Shown piece after piece: positions 40,544 through 51,240 of a stretch of 64,000 nucleotides of DNA (the first letter of the stretch is position 1; the number at the start of each line of letters is the position of its first letter). The stretch spans positions 1 to 64,000 of the forward strand of contig JAOJBP010000001.1 of the NCBI GenBank assembly GCA_028228555.1, written 5' to 3'. The notes beneath the pieces are model-generated. The model was not told where the DNA came from. It saw only the letters and a list, made by a program, of their open reading frames with translations, and ran no database searches. The stretch is from Candidatus Thioglobus sp. Its GTDB lineage: Bacteria > Pseudomonadota > Gammaproteobacteria > PS1 > Pseudothioglobaceae. Position numbers and translations under genes: made by a program.

Positions 40544-41272
40544 ATGTTAAAAGATAATACGGGCAGTAAAATTCCATCAATTAATTTCAAAATTCAAAAA
40601 AATCATCAATGGATTAATTTATCAACAGAAGAGATTTTTAACAACAAAACGGTGGTGGTATTTGCTCTACCCGGTGCTTACACCCCTACCTGCTCCTCTT
40701 CTCACTTACCAAGATACAATGAGCTTGCGCCAGTATTAAAAGCTAATGGAGTTGATGAGGTTGTTTGCGTATCAGTCAATGATACTTTTGTTATGAATGC
40801 ATGGAGTAAAGATCAAGAGGCTGAAAATGTTTTAATGATCCCAGATGGAAGCGGTGAATTTACCGACGCTATGGGCATGCTTGTCAGTAAAAATGACATA
40901 GGATTTGGTAGTCGCTCTTGGAGATATTCAATGTTAGTTAAAGATGGCAAAATTGAAAGAATGTTTATTGAGCCTGAAGTAGAGGGTGACCCCTTTGAAG
41001 TATCTGATGCCGATACGATGCTAAAGTATATAAATAAGGATGTCAGCATTCCAGATACTGCTACTATGTTTAGTAGAAAGGGCTGCCCACATTGTGAGCG
41101 TGCTATGGCACTATTAAACCAACACAATATTTATGTAGAAAAAATAGAGCTTGATAATCCTATCACTTCTAGATCTCTTAGGGCTGTCAGTGGCCAGAGT
41201 TCAACGCCACAAATATTTATTGGTGGCAAGCATATTGGTGGCGCTGATGAGTTAGAAAAATACTTAAGCTGA
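40544..41272 (+). CDS. Peroxiredoxin-glutaredoxin hybrid (PGdx)
   Basis: A 242-residue fusion reducing peroxides with glutathione. A Prx5-type domain (residues 1 to about 165) carries the peroxidatic Cys50 in PGAYTPTCSSSH. The C-terminal glutaredoxin (about 172-242) has CPHC (Cys181, Cys184) and the SSTPQIFIGGKHIGGADEL glutathione-binding end. This architecture is known from Haemophilus and other gammaproteobacteria. AGGAG lies eight bases before the start. It is probably controlled by the divergent OxyR-like protein. Confidence 0.95.
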   Translation: MLKDNTGSKIPSINFKIQKNHQWINLSTEEIFNNKTVVVFALPGAYTPTCSSSHLPRYNELAPVLKANGVDEVVCVSVNDTFVMNAWSKDQEAENVLMIPDGSGEFTDAMGMLVSKNDIGFGSRSWRYSMLVKDGKIERMFIEPEVEGDPFEVSDADTMLKYINKDVSIPDTATMFSRKGCPHCERAMALLNQHNIYVEKIELDNPITSRSLRAVSGQSSTPQIFIGGKHIGGADELEKYLS

Positions 41273-41377
41273 TGAAACTTTTTAATAATAAATATTAAGA
41301 TACTTTAAGCATAGTATTCAAAAGCAAGAGGCAAGATTTTTATCAAATAAAACTAAGAAACGTTTATTTTTTTGATT

Positions 41378-41956
41378 TTATTTGGTTCGTAAAGTTTGTA
41401 ATCTATCGATCACTGTTATGTCTCCATTTTTAGATAAATGAAGCAAAATGAGTTCACCCGAACTTGGATATACTTTGCTAATGGCGCTTATATTAACTTG
41501 ATGTGTTACCAGCACCATTGGTTTCGATAGATCTTGCTTAGTTAGCCATTGTTTCAGCTTATCTGTTTGAGAATCTTCTCGCTCAAATTTCTGAAAAAAA
41601 GAGTTTAATAAAGGCAATGGTTGCACATCTCCCAGATCAAGAAATTGAGCTGTTTCTAAACAACGACACCATTGGCTTGAAAACACTTGTACGTTTTCAA
41701 TATTATTAGTGCGAAATAGCTCACCAATAGATTTTGCTTGATCATGTCCTTCGATGGACAAGTTTCGTTGTGTTTTGCAGTTGTCAAGCTCAAAATTTGA
41801 AGGGTCGCCTATTCCTGGTGCTATAGCATGACGCAACATAACGAAGTGATTATCACTTTTGAACGCATTCCAAAAATTAGAATCATCTGCATAAGATATG
41901 TTCATGACAACAAGGCTGGCACATAATACAAGCACCTTAAGCCAGCTATTTTTCAT
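41378..41956 (-). CDS. Exported histidine phosphatase family protein
   Basis: A 192-residue protein with an N-terminal signal peptide (WLKVLVLCASLVVMNISYA, cut before DDSNF). The histidine phosphatase fold follows: MLRHAIAPG carries the phosphorylated His (RHA in place of the common RHG), and LVTHQVN carries the second His. Similar periplasmic proteins are common in marine proteobacteria. The substrate is not known. No operon partner is evident. Confidence 0.85.
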   Translation of the reverse strand: MKNSWLKVLVLCASLVVMNISYADDSNFWNAFKSDNHFVMLRHAIAPGIGDPSNFELDNCKTQRNLSIEGHDQAKSIGELFRTNNIENVQVFSSQWCRCLETAQFLDLGDVQPLPLLNSFFQKFEREDSQTDKLKQWLTKQDLSKPMVLVTHQVNISAISKVYPSSGELILLHLSKNGDITVIDRLQTLRTK

Positions 41957-42194
41957 AATTCACCTCCAGTCATTTTTTATTTTAGCAACTACATAGTTTG
42001 GTTTAAAACTCTGATTTAAACCATGTATGTTTTCTAATAACTTTAAAGCTTGGGTTAAATATATTATTTGTTTTGTATAAAGATACACTATTGCAAGCTT
42101 GAAGATACATGATAGCGCGTTTTGCTATGTGATTTACAGTCTTCTCGGTTTGATATAGCTTAGGTAGCGAAAAGTAATGAAATTTGCTCAGAAT

Positions 42195-42650
42195 TTATAG
42201 CTTTTGAAGATTGTTCCAATTTTTATGTTTGTTTAAGCATCTTCCTTGAAGCTGCGTCATTTGAATTGTTGCGACAAAGTAGCCTGAATCTTCGATCAAC
42301 TTAGCCCACCCATTCTTTTTTTCAGCAACCCAATACTGCACCCCTTGGATTTTATTAACCTGTCTATAAGCACCAAAGTCTGGCACTAACAAAATATCGC
42401 CTTTAATTGTGATTTTTTTCCAATATACTTCAGAGCTCCAAGCCTTATCAAAAAATAGATTAAGAGGCTGGCCCAAAAAATCAATCGTATCGCCAATACA
42501 AGTTAATTGAAAATTATCATTAGAGATAGCTCTAGGTATTGTTTCAATGAGCTTAGATTTTTCTATATGAATAAAGCTATAAGGTGCATCATCGCTATTA
42601 ATGGCGAATGAATTTCCAATAATTAATATTAAAAAAACTGCTAATTTCAT
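42195..42650 (-). CDS. Hypothetical exported protein
   Basis: A 151-residue protein not recognised. It begins with a short hydrophobic signal sequence (KLAVFLILIIGNSFA) likely cut after SFA. The mature part is mixed alpha/beta by eye, with two Cys (CIGDT and GRCLNK) that could form a disulfide in the periplasm, and several Trp. The frame is clean and well bounded in a gap otherwise free of genes, which supports it as real. Confidence 0.55.
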   Translation of the reverse strand: MKLAVFLILIIGNSFAINSDDAPYSFIHIEKSKLIETIPRAISNDNFQLTCIGDTIDFLGQPLNLFFDKAWSSEVYWKKITIKGDILLVPDFGAYRQVNKIQGVQYWVAEKKNGWAKLIEDSGYFVATIQMTQLQGRCLNKHKNWNNLQKL

Positions 42651-42942
42651 TTTCTAATTTTTTTCATAACCAACAAGGATTATTAACTATCAAGTAAGCA
42701 AATACCGACTCTACACCAATTATAAACTACAAATAAACCCGTAAGAAAAACGGTTGTTATAAATATTTGAAAAATTAATCTAAGCTATCTACCTCTATAT
42801 TATTTTAGATTTATAGCTATCTTATAAGGTTAATAAATGTAATAAGTAGTAACCTACTAAAAGAGTCGGTTAATAAGAAAATCTCCAGTAAAATTACCAA
42901 TGGAAGGAACTAAAAATTATTTCATTGATATAAAATAGCTTT

Positions 42943-44640
42943 ATGATAAACAAGCCATCTCAAAAAATAAAAACACTCAGTGAACTTGCAAAGTTAGCTG
43001 ATTATTCTCTAGTTGATAATCTTAATTGCGACCCCGATGCAACAGAAAATGGCGTAGATTATTCGCCTAGACAAGTCTTTAGTGGCCACTATGTTCCGGT
43101 CAATCCTACACCCATAGAGAATCCAGAATACATTTCACATAGTAAGAGTTTTTTTAGTGAGCTTGGCTTAAGCGACAACATAGCGCAGACGGATGATTTT
43201 ATGCGGATGTTTTCTGGTGACACCTCTCACGCTCCGAAACCAATGCGACCACTTGGATGGGCGAGTGGGTATGCACTCTCTATTTTTGGCACCGAATACA
43301 CCCAGCAATGCCCATTCCAAACTGGAAATGGCTATGGTGATGGTCGTGCAGTTTCTGTATTCGAGACTGTTATCAATGCTCAACGATGGGAGATGCAGCT
43401 AAAAGGTGGCGGTCGAACACCCTATTGTCGCGGTGCAGATGGCCGCGCCGTATTGCGCTCAAGTATTCGAGAGTTTTTAGCTCAAGAGCACATGCATGCA
43501 CTCGGTGTTCCAACCTCACGATCTTTAAGTTTATATGTTTCAAAAACGCAAAGAGTCAATCGACCGTGGTATTCGCAAGGTTCGCGAGCGAAAGATCCTG
43601 ATATGCTAGCATCAGAAGCAGTTGCCATTACAACGCGTGTTGCGCCGTCATTTATACGAGTCGGACAACTCGAACTCTTTGGTCGTCGTGCTCGCAAGAA
43701 TGAGCATCCAAAAGCAATGGAAGAGCTCGAGATGATTGTGCTGCATTTAATTGATCGTGAATATGCAAATGACATTGACAAGACACTAAATACTGCTGAT
43801 AAAGTGGTGATGCTCGCACGAGAGTTTCGCGAACGTCTTACATCGCTTGTGGCTAATTGGATACGCGTTGGCTATTGCCAAGGCAACTTCAACAGTGATA
43901 ATTGTGCGGCTGGTGGCTTTACACTCGACTATGGTCCATTTGGATTCTGCGATGAATTTAGCCCGCAGTTCCAGCCTTGGTCGAGTGGTGGACTTCACTT
44001 CTCATTTTTAAACCAGCCTATTGCTGCGCAACGTAATTTTCAAATGTTTTGTAAGGCGTTACAGCCATTATTAACCTCGCATCAAAATCAATTACAACAG
44101 CTCGATGAAATTCTAAATAGCTTTTCTAAAGTAATGCAAAAGAAAATGGAAAAAATGTGGACTGCAAAGCTAGGGCTTGAAACTTTTGATGCCTTGTTGT
44201 TTACTGAGCTGCAATCACTTATGGCTCAAACACCTGTTGACTACACCCTCTTCTTTCGTGAACTATCAACAGTGCCTAATGATATTGCTCCACTCAAAAC
44301 AAGCTTTTATAGGCATTCAACCTCTCAAGATCTTGATCAGCGCTGGTCAGAGTGGTTTCTAAAATGGAAGCTACTTATCGATAGTTCGATGAACACTCAA
44401 GAACAGATTGCTAAGCAGATGAAACTGGTCAATCCAAAGTACAGTTTGAGAGAGTGGTTTGTTGTTCCTGCTTATCAACAGGCAGCTCAAAGAGATTATT
44501 CTCTAGTTCGAGAATTACAAGAAGTTATGACCCAGCCTTACGCTGAACAAACTAGTGATGTAGAGGAAAAATACTACCAATTAAAGCCACCTGAACTCTT
44601 TGAAGTTGGCGGAATGTCTTATTATAGTTGCTCATCTTAA
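42943..44640 (+). CDS. Protein adenylyltransferase SelO
   Basis: A 565-residue SelO (YdiU/UPF0061) pseudokinase-fold enzyme that transfers AMP from ATP to Ser, Thr or Tyr of redox-related proteins. [15 protein letters not shown], the glycine-rich LKGGGRTPY and the [14 protein letters not shown] block are the nucleotide-binding core. [20 protein letters not shown] carries the metal-binding Asn and Asp. It belongs to the longer version of the family, with [14 protein letters not shown] where the bacterial type usually has GAGxTPYSRxGDGR. The canonical C-terminal selenocysteine site of animal SelO is not conserved; the protein ends YYSCSS. Confidence 0.9.
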   Translation: MINKPSQKIKTLSELAKLADYSLVDNLNCDPDATENGVDYSPRQVFSGHYVPVNPTPIENPEYISHSKSFFSELGLSDNIAQTDDFMRMFSGDTSHAPKPMRPLGWASGYALSIFGTEYTQQCPFQTGNGYGDGRAVSVFETVINAQRWEMQLKGGGRTPYCRGADGRAVLRSSIREFLAQEHMHALGVPTSRSLSLYVSKTQRVNRPWYSQGSRAKDPDMLASEAVAITTRVAPSFIRVGQLELFGRRARKNEHPKAMEELEMIVLHLIDREYANDIDKTLNTADKVVMLAREFRERLTSLVANWIRVGYCQGNFNSDNCAAGGFTLDYGPFGFCDEFSPQFQPWSSGGLHFSFLNQPIAAQRNFQMFCKALQPLLTSHQNQLQQLDEILNSFSKVMQKKMEKMWTAKLGLETFDALLFTELQSLMAQTPVDYTLFFRELSTVPNDIAPLKTSFYRHSTSQDLDQRWSEWFLKWKLLIDSSMNTQEQIAKQMKLVNPKYSLREWFVVPAYQQAAQRDYSLVRELQEVMTQPYAEQTSDVEEKYYQLKPPELFEVGGMSYYSCSS

Positions 44641-44780
44641 TTTTTTAAAAAGCTGCTTGCATAAAGGGTTTGTATTAATAATATAACTCTTTTTAAAAAG
44701 TAGTCATGGTGTTTTTTATCTGCATATCAACAAAATATTTCGTATAATCATTTTATGATTAACTCTAAAAAATAAACATT

Positions 44781-45188
44781 ATGAAAAAACAAATTATCTC
44801 TACCGATAAAGCGCCAAAAGCTATCGGTACATACTCTCAAGCTGTTTGCGTAACTGGCGGATCGACGATTTATTTATCTGGACAAATTCCTCTAATCCCT
44901 GAAACTATGGAAATGGTATCAGATGATATTGGCAAACAAATTGACCAAGTATTTAAAAACCTAGTCGCAGTTTGCAAAGAGTCAGGTGGCAGTCTCAATG
45001 ATATTGTTAAGCTTAATATTTTCTTAACCGACTTAAGCAACTTCCCAACAGTGAATGAAATTATGGCGCAATATTTTGACGAGCCATATCCTGCAAGAGC
45101 TGCAGTTGGCATTAAAGAATTACCTAAAGGTTCGCAAGTTGAAATGGATGGAGTAATGGTGATAGAATCATGTAACGACAATTCATAA
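44781..45188 (+). CDS. ridA: RidA-family enamine/imine deaminase
   Basis: Hydrolyses reactive 2-aminoacrylate and related enamines formed by PLP enzymes. [13 protein letters not shown] at the N-terminus and [20 protein letters not shown] (with the key Arg) are the family blocks. It has 135 residues, trimeric in the family. It is followed by recG after 8 bases. Confidence 0.93.
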   Translation: MKKQIISTDKAPKAIGTYSQAVCVTGGSTIYLSGQIPLIPETMEMVSDDIGKQIDQVFKNLVAVCKESGGSLNDIVKLNIFLTDLSNFPTVNEIMAQYFDEPYPARAAVGIKELPKGSQVEMDGVMVIESCNDNS

Positions 45189-45196
45189 AGATAGAA

Positions 45197-47263
45197 ATGC
45201 AGCATTTGTCTGATCCCATTATCAGCTTAAATGGGCTAGGTCCAAAAGCACAAGAAAGGCTTAATGCAATCGGCATTTATGCCTTGGAACATTTTTTGTT
45301 TCATTTGCCAAATCGCTATCAAGATAAAACCAAATTTACAACGCTAAGCGAGGCACAAGTTGGTTCAGAAATATTAATCGAACTAACCATTGATCGCATT
45401 GAAGAAGTTGCAACACGTCAGCGCCAGTTATTGTGCTATCTATCAGATGATAATAATCGTACATTGCTATTGCGTTTTTTCCACTTCAACCAATACCAAA
45501 AACAACAACTGACTCGAGGTGAGCTTATTCAATGCTTTGGTGAGGTGAAGATTGGGCGAGACGGGCTGGAAATTCATCATCCAGAATATCGACTTATTTC
45601 AAAAGGCCAGCCAACACTAATAGAAAAAACACTGAGCCCAGTTTATCCTTTAACAGGCGGCATCCATCAGCCGCAAATCAAGAAATGGATTAATATCGCC
45701 CTAGAAACACTACAAAAAAGCGATTTATTTGACTATTTCGAAAATTTGTCAAAAAATTCAATGCCTACTTTAAAGCAGGCCTTGCATACTCTACATCACC
45801 CTAAAATCGACGATAATATCGACCAAATTGCTAATTTTAGGCACATTTCACAACAAAGATTGATTATTGAAGAGCTTTGTGCGCAAAAACTTAGCTTGTT
45901 AATGCTAAAAAAAGAACGAAAACAGGTCATTTCCAATATTTTCAATATTTCTAAAGCATTGCCTGACCAATTATCTGAAAATTTAGGCTTTAAATTAACC
46001 GCTGCTCAACAGCGCAGTGTGGATGAAATTAATACTGACTTAAGCTCAAACCATCCAATGCTTCGGCTTTTGCAAGGTGATGTTGGCTCTGGAAAAACTA
46101 TTGTTGCTGTGTTTGCCTGCTTGCAGGCTGCTGAAAATGGTTTTCAGGCTGCTATTATGGCGCCAACAGAAATACTAGCCAATCAGCATTATCATGGATT
46201 TCGTGATTATCTAGAGCCGCTTGGTATTCGGATTGCTTTTTTAACAGGTTCGCAAAATGCCCAACAGCGAAGTGAGCAACTAGCACTCATTGTTTCTGGC
46301 ACTGCCCAAGTTGTCATTGGCACGCATGCGCTTTTTCAAAAAGCAGTGCAATTTAATAAACTCGGCCTAGTGATCATAGATGAACAGCATAAATTTGGCG
46401 TACACCAAAGATTGTCACTGGCGCAAAAAGCACATAATACACCGCATCAATTAGTTATGACTGCTACGCCAATTCCAAGATCGCTCACCATGAGCGCTTA
46501 TGCTGATCTTGATTCATCGATAATTGATGAACTACCACCCGGTAGAAGCCCAATACAAACAATCGCATTGGCGAATAACAAAAAAGATAAAGTGCTTGAT
46601 AAAATCAGGCAAGTTTGCAAAGAAAATAATCAAGTTTATTGGGTATGTACTTTAATTGAAGAGTCCGAAGTTTTGCGTGCTCAAGCAGCCACCACGACCC
46701 ATCTTTATTTAGAAGAAAACTTACCCGATCTTAATATTGTATTAATTCATGGAAAAATGAATAAACAAGAGAAAAACGATATCATGCTTCGATTTAGTAC
46801 TGGTGATATTAACGTGTTAGTAGCAACAACTGTTATTGAAGTGGGTGTTAATGTGCCGAATGCTTCGCTGATGGTAATTGAAAATTCTGAAAGATTGGGT
46901 TTGGCGCAACTACATCAATTGCGCGGTCGTGTAGGTCGTGGATCTGATGCGAGTATCTGTATTTTGATGTATCAGCCGCCGCTAAGTGGTAATGCTATTG
47001 AGCGTCTTGATATTTTAAGACAAACCAATGATGGCTTTAAAATTGCCAATAAAGATTTGGAATTGCGAGGCCCGGGAGAGATATTAGGCACACAGCAAAC
47101 TGGTATTGCGGATATGAAAATTGCCAATATTGTGCGTGATGGGTATCTACTTAATCAAGTGAATTATTATGCAGAACAATTCTTACAAGATGGTGAAAAA
47201 AATCAGCACGCGCTGATTAATCGCTGGATCACTCATGACAAGTCACAGTATGCCAATACTTAG
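45197..47263 (+). CDS. recG: ATP-dependent DNA helicase RecG
   Basis: Remodels stalled forks and branched DNA. It has an N-terminal wedge/OB domain (residues 1 to about 235), then the SF2 helicase core with LLQGDVGSGKTIVA (Walker A), DEQHKFGVHQR (DExH), MTATPIPRSL, and motif VI QLHQLRGRVGRG. It has 688 residues, as in the family. It lies in a plus-strand series of housekeeping genes from ridA to the Bax-like gene. Confidence 0.96.
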   Translation: MQHLSDPIISLNGLGPKAQERLNAIGIYALEHFLFHLPNRYQDKTKFTTLSEAQVGSEILIELTIDRIEEVATRQRQLLCYLSDDNNRTLLLRFFHFNQYQKQQLTRGELIQCFGEVKIGRDGLEIHHPEYRLISKGQPTLIEKTLSPVYPLTGGIHQPQIKKWINIALETLQKSDLFDYFENLSKNSMPTLKQALHTLHHPKIDDNIDQIANFRHISQQRLIIEELCAQKLSLLMLKKERKQVISNIFNISKALPDQLSENLGFKLTAAQQRSVDEINTDLSSNHPMLRLLQGDVGSGKTIVAVFACLQAAENGFQAAIMAPTEILANQHYHGFRDYLEPLGIRIAFLTGSQNAQQRSEQLALIVSGTAQVVIGTHALFQKAVQFNKLGLVIIDEQHKFGVHQRLSLAQKAHNTPHQLVMTATPIPRSLTMSAYADLDSSIIDELPPGRSPIQTIALANNKKDKVLDKIRQVCKENNQVYWVCTLIEESEVLRAQAATTTHLYLEENLPDLNIVLIHGKMNKQEKNDIMLRFSTGDINVLVATTVIEVGVNVPNASLMVIENSERLGLAQLHQLRGRVGRGSDASICILMYQPPLSGNAIERLDILRQTNDGFKIANKDLELRGPGEILGTQQTGIADMKIANIVRDGYLLNQVNYYAEQFLQDGEKNQHALINRWITHDKSQYANT

Positions 47264-47277
47264 CATAAAATGTTAGC

Positions 47278-47748
47278 ATGATTGATACTCGCAACCTCTT
47301 TTGGCAAGACTTAACACTGGTCCAAAAAGCACCTGTAGCTGTTCAGCTTTGGCTGGATGACAACGCCTCATTAACGGCTAAATTAAAACAACAATTTTCT
47401 GATTTTTCAGTGCATGTATTATCACAACAAGAGCTCACCCCTCATGCTCATGAAATCAAGGTTATTAATGCTCATCAAGCCTACACAATTCGAGAGGTGG
47501 AGTTATTAGGCAATGGAAAAGTTATGGTTTTTGCACGTTCTGTTATCCCCCTTACTGATGATACTCAAGAGATTCTAAATATTGGCTCCAAGCCTTTGGG
47601 CGAGGTTTTATTTAACGACCCCAGTATTAAACGTGGTCTAATGCAGGTTACACACATTGATAATATCTGGGGAAGAAGGTCAACCTTTACCATTGGCGAG
47701 ACCAAATTATTAGTGAGTGAGTTTTTTATGGAAGAGCTGTATGCGTGA
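47278..47748 (+). CDS. ubiC: Chorismate pyruvate-lyase
   Basis: Cleaves chorismate to 4-hydroxybenzoate and pyruvate, the first dedicated step of ubiquinone synthesis. Family features are the IREVELLGNGKVMVFARSVI block (substrate Arg) and WGRRSTFTIGETKLLVSEFF at the end, with the conserved Glu. It has 156 residues. ubiA is not beside it. The 3' end overlaps cmoA by 8 bases. Confidence 0.9.
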   Translation: MIDTRNLFWQDLTLVQKAPVAVQLWLDDNASLTAKLKQQFSDFSVHVLSQQELTPHAHEIKVINAHQAYTIREVELLGNGKVMVFARSVIPLTDDTQEILNIGSKPLGEVLFNDPSIKRGLMQVTHIDNIWGRRSTFTIGETKLLVSEFFMEELYA

Positions 47749-48454
47749 TCAAATTTTTAGTCAAAAAAGTGACTTAGTAGATTTCACTTTTGATGCAAAA
47801 GTAGCTGATGTTTTTGATGACATGGTTAGACGAAGTGTGCCTGGTTATCAATCAATGATTGAGATGATTGGATTATGCGTCAAAACCTATGGCCAAGACG
47901 ATACAAACTACTACGATTTAGGTGCTTCAACCGGTGCCACATCGACTGCACTAGCTATCAACAATACACATAAGAATACACATATTATTGCTGTAGATAA
48001 CTCCTCCAGCATGGTGGAAAAATGCACCAAAACTCTAAAAGGAAAAATTGACAATGTACAAATAATTTGTGCAGACATCGAAACACTTAAGATAGAGAAT
48101 GCCTCTCTCATTGTGTTGAACTTAACCTTACAATTTATCTCGCCAGAAAATAGACAAGCTTTGATAGATAAAATATACCAAGGTCTTAATAAAGGTGGGG
48201 CGCTTATCGTCTCAGAAAAAATTCACTTTGAGGACCAGCAAAAACAACAGCAAATGACCGAATTGCATCTAGATTTTAAGCGTGCAAATGGCTATAGCGA
48301 ACTTGAAATTGCTGCCAAACGCCAATCTATTGAAAATGTATTAATTACTGATAGTCAATCAACGCACTTCAAGCGCTTTGATCAAGCAGGATTTACCTCT
48401 CATGCCTGTCATTTTCAGTGCCTTAACTTTGCTTCCTTTTTAGCGGTAAAATAG
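47741..48454 (+). CDS. cmoA: Carboxy-S-adenosyl-L-methionine synthase
   Basis: Makes carboxy-SAM from SAM and prephenate, used by CmoB to modify uridine-34 of tRNAs. [11 protein letters not shown]-like [30 protein letters not shown] (SAM site) and [15 protein letters not shown] are diagnostic. The Met at 47741 is preferred over the one at 47717 inside ubiC, giving 237 residues. cmoB is not adjacent, unlike in E. coli. Confidence 0.94.
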   Translation: MRDQIFSQKSDLVDFTFDAKVADVFDDMVRRSVPGYQSMIEMIGLCVKTYGQDDTNYYDLGASTGATSTALAINNTHKNTHIIAVDNSSSMVEKCTKTLKGKIDNVQIICADIETLKIENASLIVLNLTLQFISPENRQALIDKIYQGLNKGGALIVSEKIHFEDQQKQQQMTELHLDFKRANGYSELEIAAKRQSIENVLITDSQSTHFKRFDQAGFTSHACHFQCLNFASFLAVK

Positions 48455-48462
48455 GCCTCATT

Positions 48463-49050
48463 ATGTTACTTATGATTGACAATTACGACTCTTTTACCTA
48501 TAACCTGGTGCAGTATTTTGGCGAGCTAGGACAAGTGGTTGAAGTTCATCGTAACGACGAAATAACGCTTAAAGAAATTGAAGCGCTAAAGCCTGAATTT
48601 TTAGTCATCTCACCAGGTCCTTGCACACCTAATGAGGCTGGAATCTCCATTGAAGCCATTAAACACTTTAGTGGAAAGATACCTATGATGGGCGTTTGTC
48701 TTGGTTTTCAGGCTATGGTTCAGGCATTTGGCGGCGACATTATCGGTGCTAAAAAAATCATGCATGGTAAAGTTTCAAAGGTTCATCATACTAAAAAAGG
48801 CATGTTTACTGATCTTAAAAATCCCCTCAACGCAACACGCTATCATTCTTTGGTAGCTGATCAAACTACACTACCAAGTTGTTTTGAAATTACTGCCTGG
48901 ACTGAAAATAGCGAAAGTGGTGTGGATGAAATTATGGGCATTAGACACAAAGAATTTGCACTTGAAGGTGTACAATTTCACCCTGAATCTATCTTGACAG
49001 AACAAGGTCATGAGATGTTAAATAACTTTTTACAAGGAAAAACACAATAA
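48463..49050 (+). CDS. Anthranilate / aminodeoxychorismate synthase glutamine amidotransferase
   Basis: A 195-residue class I amidotransferase supplying ammonia for anthranilate or 4-amino-4-deoxychorismate. [31 protein letters not shown], the nucleophile in GVCLGFQA and VQFHPES (His-Glu) are present. TrpG and PabA are often one dual-use protein and cannot be told apart here. No trpE, trpD or pabB gene is adjacent, which favours neither. Confidence 0.92.
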   Translation: MLLMIDNYDSFTYNLVQYFGELGQVVEVHRNDEITLKEIEALKPEFLVISPGPCTPNEAGISIEAIKHFSGKIPMMGVCLGFQAMVQAFGGDIIGAKKIMHGKVSKVHHTKKGMFTDLKNPLNATRYHSLVADQTTLPSCFEITAWTENSESGVDEIMGIRHKEFALEGVQFHPESILTEQGHEMLNNFLQGKTQ

Positions 49051-49052
49051 CT

Positions 49053-49472
49053 ATGGAAATTATTAATTTTTTATTTGCTGAGGATCAGTTGTTCACAACT
49101 ATCACCCTAATTATCTTAGTGGCGTTACTAATTGGCAACATTGTTGCTGACAAACTAAAAAAATATGAAGATATAGATGTCAATGCTGCAACATCACTCA
49201 TGGATGATGACAATCTGATTATTTTAGATGTTAGGGAAAAGAAAGAAAGGAAAAATGGCTACATTTCCAACGATACTCACATCCCCTTAAGCGATGTTAA
49301 ATCTCAACTAGATAGGCTTGATAAGGATAAAAATATTTTAGTTTACTGTCGAAGTGGTTCACGAGCAGCTCACATTGCTGGACTATTAACTCGCCATGAA
49401 TATGAAAATGTATACAACCTTAAAGGTGGTTTTCAAGCTTGGAAAAAAGCAAAGCTTCCTATTAAACTCTAA
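49053..49472 (+). CDS. Membrane-anchored rhodanese-domain protein (YibN-like)
   Basis: A 139-residue protein with one N-terminal TM helix (TTITLIILVALLIGNIVA) and a cytoplasmic rhodanese domain. The active-site Cys lies in LVYCRSGSRAAHIA, and NLKGGFQAW is the family end. It resembles YibN, which in many gammaproteobacteria precedes grxC and gpsA, as here. Its sulfur-transfer or redox role is not settled. Confidence 0.9.
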   Translation: MEIINFLFAEDQLFTTITLIILVALLIGNIVADKLKKYEDIDVNAATSLMDDDNLIILDVREKKERKNGYISNDTHIPLSDVKSQLDRLDKDKNILVYCRSGSRAAHIAGLLTRHEYENVYNLKGGFQAWKKAKLPIKL

Positions 49473-49490
49473 TATTAAAAGGATAAAAAA

Positions 49491-49739
49491 ATGAAAAAAA
49501 ATAAAATTTATTGCAGTGATTCTTGCCCTTTTTGCCAACGTGCTTATCAATTATTAGAAAGCAGAGGTATTCCATTTACAAAGCACTATGTTAAAAGCCC
49601 AAGTGATTGGGATGAAGTCATGGATCTTACTGGTAGAAATACCGTGCCTCAAGTTTTTATCAATGGCGTTCATATAGGTGGCTTTGATGATCTATCTGCT
49701 GCGGATCAGTCAGGCAAATTAGATAAAATGTTAGCCTAA
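49491..49739 (+). CDS. grxC: Glutaredoxin 3
   Basis: An 82-residue dithiol glutaredoxin with active site SCPFCQRA near residue 12, cis-Pro TVPQVFINGVHIGGFDD and the usual C-terminal helix. It reduces disulfides and glutathione adducts. It lies in the conserved rhodanese-grxC-gpsA order, 18 bases after the rhodanese gene; secB, which often sits between them, is missing. Confidence 0.94.
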   Translation: MKKNKIYCSDSCPFCQRAYQLLESRGIPFTKHYVKSPSDWDEVMDLTGRNTVPQVFINGVHIGGFDDLSAADQSGKLDKMLA

Positions 49740-49741
49740 TA

Positions 49742-50719
49742 ATGAATAATAATCTTAGTATTATTGGTGCTGGTGCTTGGGGAAGTGCACTAGCTATTGT
49801 TCTAAGCGAAAAGTTTGACACTATTTATCTTCATGCTCATACGCAGCTGGAAGCGAGTTCATTACAACCCCAACACCCCGCCCTTCCCAAACCTTACACC
49901 GGCAATATTCAAATTGTATATGGTTATGCTGAACTAGCTCAATGTAACAATATTTTAATCGCAACACCAAGCTATGCTTTTAGCGAAGTATTACAGACCT
50001 TAAAGCCTTTGCTAGATAAAAAACAGCAAATAGCTTGGGCAACTAAAGGCTTTGATACTTCTGCTAATTGTTTTTTGTATCAAAGCTTCGAGCGTATCTT
50101 GCCAGATTATCATGGCTGTGTTTTATCTGGACCTAGTTTTGCCTTTGAAGTGGCCAGCCAAAAACCAACAGCTTTGGTTTCAGCTTCTAAAGATAAAAAT
50201 ACTCGAAAGCATTGGGCTGATTTAATACAGACAAAGACTTTGCGTGCCTATACCAACGAAGATATTATTGGAGTTGAAATTGGTGGAAGTGTTAAAAACA
50301 TACTTGCAATTGCCGCCGGAATCGCTTCAGGATTGGGCTACGGAATCAATACTCAAGCTGCTTTAATTACTCGTGGCTTAGCTGAAATGACCCGCTTAGG
50401 TAAAAGTATGAATGCTAACGAATCTACTTTCGTTGGGTTATCTGGTTTAGGAGATTTAGTATTAACCTGTTCTGATGATTTATCTAGAAATAGGCGCTTT
50501 GGTAAAGAGTTGGCTAAAGGTAATAATATAGAACAAGCACTCAATAATGTGGGCGCCACAGTGGAAGGTTTGAATACACTAGATCTCATTCTATCAATTG
50601 CTGTTGAGCAGCAAGTAGAGATGCCAATTTGCGAGCAAGTGCATCTGGTTACTCTAGGCAAAGCGAGTCCAACTCAAGCAGTTAACCATCTAATGTCACG
50701 AGAACAAATTGATGAATGA
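49742..50719 (+). CDS. gpsA: Glycerol-3-phosphate dehydrogenase [NAD(P)+]
   Basis: Makes sn-glycerol-3-phosphate from dihydroxyacetone phosphate for phospholipids. GAGAWGSALAIVL (Rossmann, residues 9-21), ATKGFD, VLSGPSFAFEVA, the catalytic Lys in GGSVKNILAIAAGIASG, and GLSGLGDLVLTCS are all present. It has 325 residues, typical. It starts 2 bases after grxC and its stop overlaps the next start (ATGA). Confidence 0.96.
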   Translation: MNNNLSIIGAGAWGSALAIVLSEKFDTIYLHAHTQLEASSLQPQHPALPKPYTGNIQIVYGYAELAQCNNILIATPSYAFSEVLQTLKPLLDKKQQIAWATKGFDTSANCFLYQSFERILPDYHGCVLSGPSFAFEVASQKPTALVSASKDKNTRKHWADLIQTKTLRAYTNEDIIGVEIGGSVKNILAIAAGIASGLGYGINTQAALITRGLAEMTRLGKSMNANESTFVGLSGLGDLVLTCSDDLSRNRRFGKELAKGNNIEQALNNVGATVEGLNTLDLILSIAVEQQVEMPICEQVHLVTLGKASPTQAVNHLMSREQIDE

Positions 50720-51240
50720 AGCTTAGTCTTCTGCGCCACGGAGAGCCAGTTGGCGGTCGCATCTATCGTGGCAACCAAGATGATCCGCTAACTGAGAAAG
50801 GTTGGCAGCAAATGCTAGATGCCACTCAAAACCAGTCATGGGATCTAATCATCACCTCACCCCTTCTTCGCTGTCAATCATTCGCTCAACACTTGCATCA
50901 ACAACAAAAATCATCACTAGAAATTGTAGATAATTTTTTAGAATTAGGCTTTGGCGATTGGCAAGGTCAAAGCTCAATGCAAATTGGACAAGATTTAGTT
51001 GACGCATTTAAACTTAGTCCTATTGAAAATAAACCACCAAATGCTGAGGATTTGTATGATTTTCAACATCGAGTTTTAAATGCTTTTAAAATAATTACTG
51101 CTAAAAAGTCTAATTCTGTTCTCATTATTGCTCATGCTGGAGTGATAAGAGTTATTAAATCTTATCTGCTCAATTTACCTATCGAAAAAATGTTTACAAT
51201 AGATGTCTTAAGCGCATCTTGTGAAGAATTTGAAATTTAA
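50716..51240 (+). CDS. Histidine phosphatase (alpha-ribazole phosphatase-like)
   Basis: A 174-residue cytoplasmic histidine phosphatase. It begins MKLSLLRHGEPVGG with the catalytic RHG. LGFGDWQGQ and IIAHAGVIRVIKSYLL (second His) match the CobC/PhpB subgroup. Whether it acts on alpha-ribazole phosphate is doubtful, since no cobalamin genes are nearby. It is translationally coupled to gpsA. Confidence 0.85.
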   Translation: MKLSLLRHGEPVGGRIYRGNQDDPLTEKGWQQMLDATQNQSWDLIITSPLLRCQSFAQHLHQQQKSSLEIVDNFLELGFGDWQGQSSMQIGQDLVDAFKLSPIENKPPNAEDLYDFQHRVLNAFKIITAKKSNSVLIIAHAGVIRVIKSYLLNLPIEKMFTIDVLSASCEEFEI

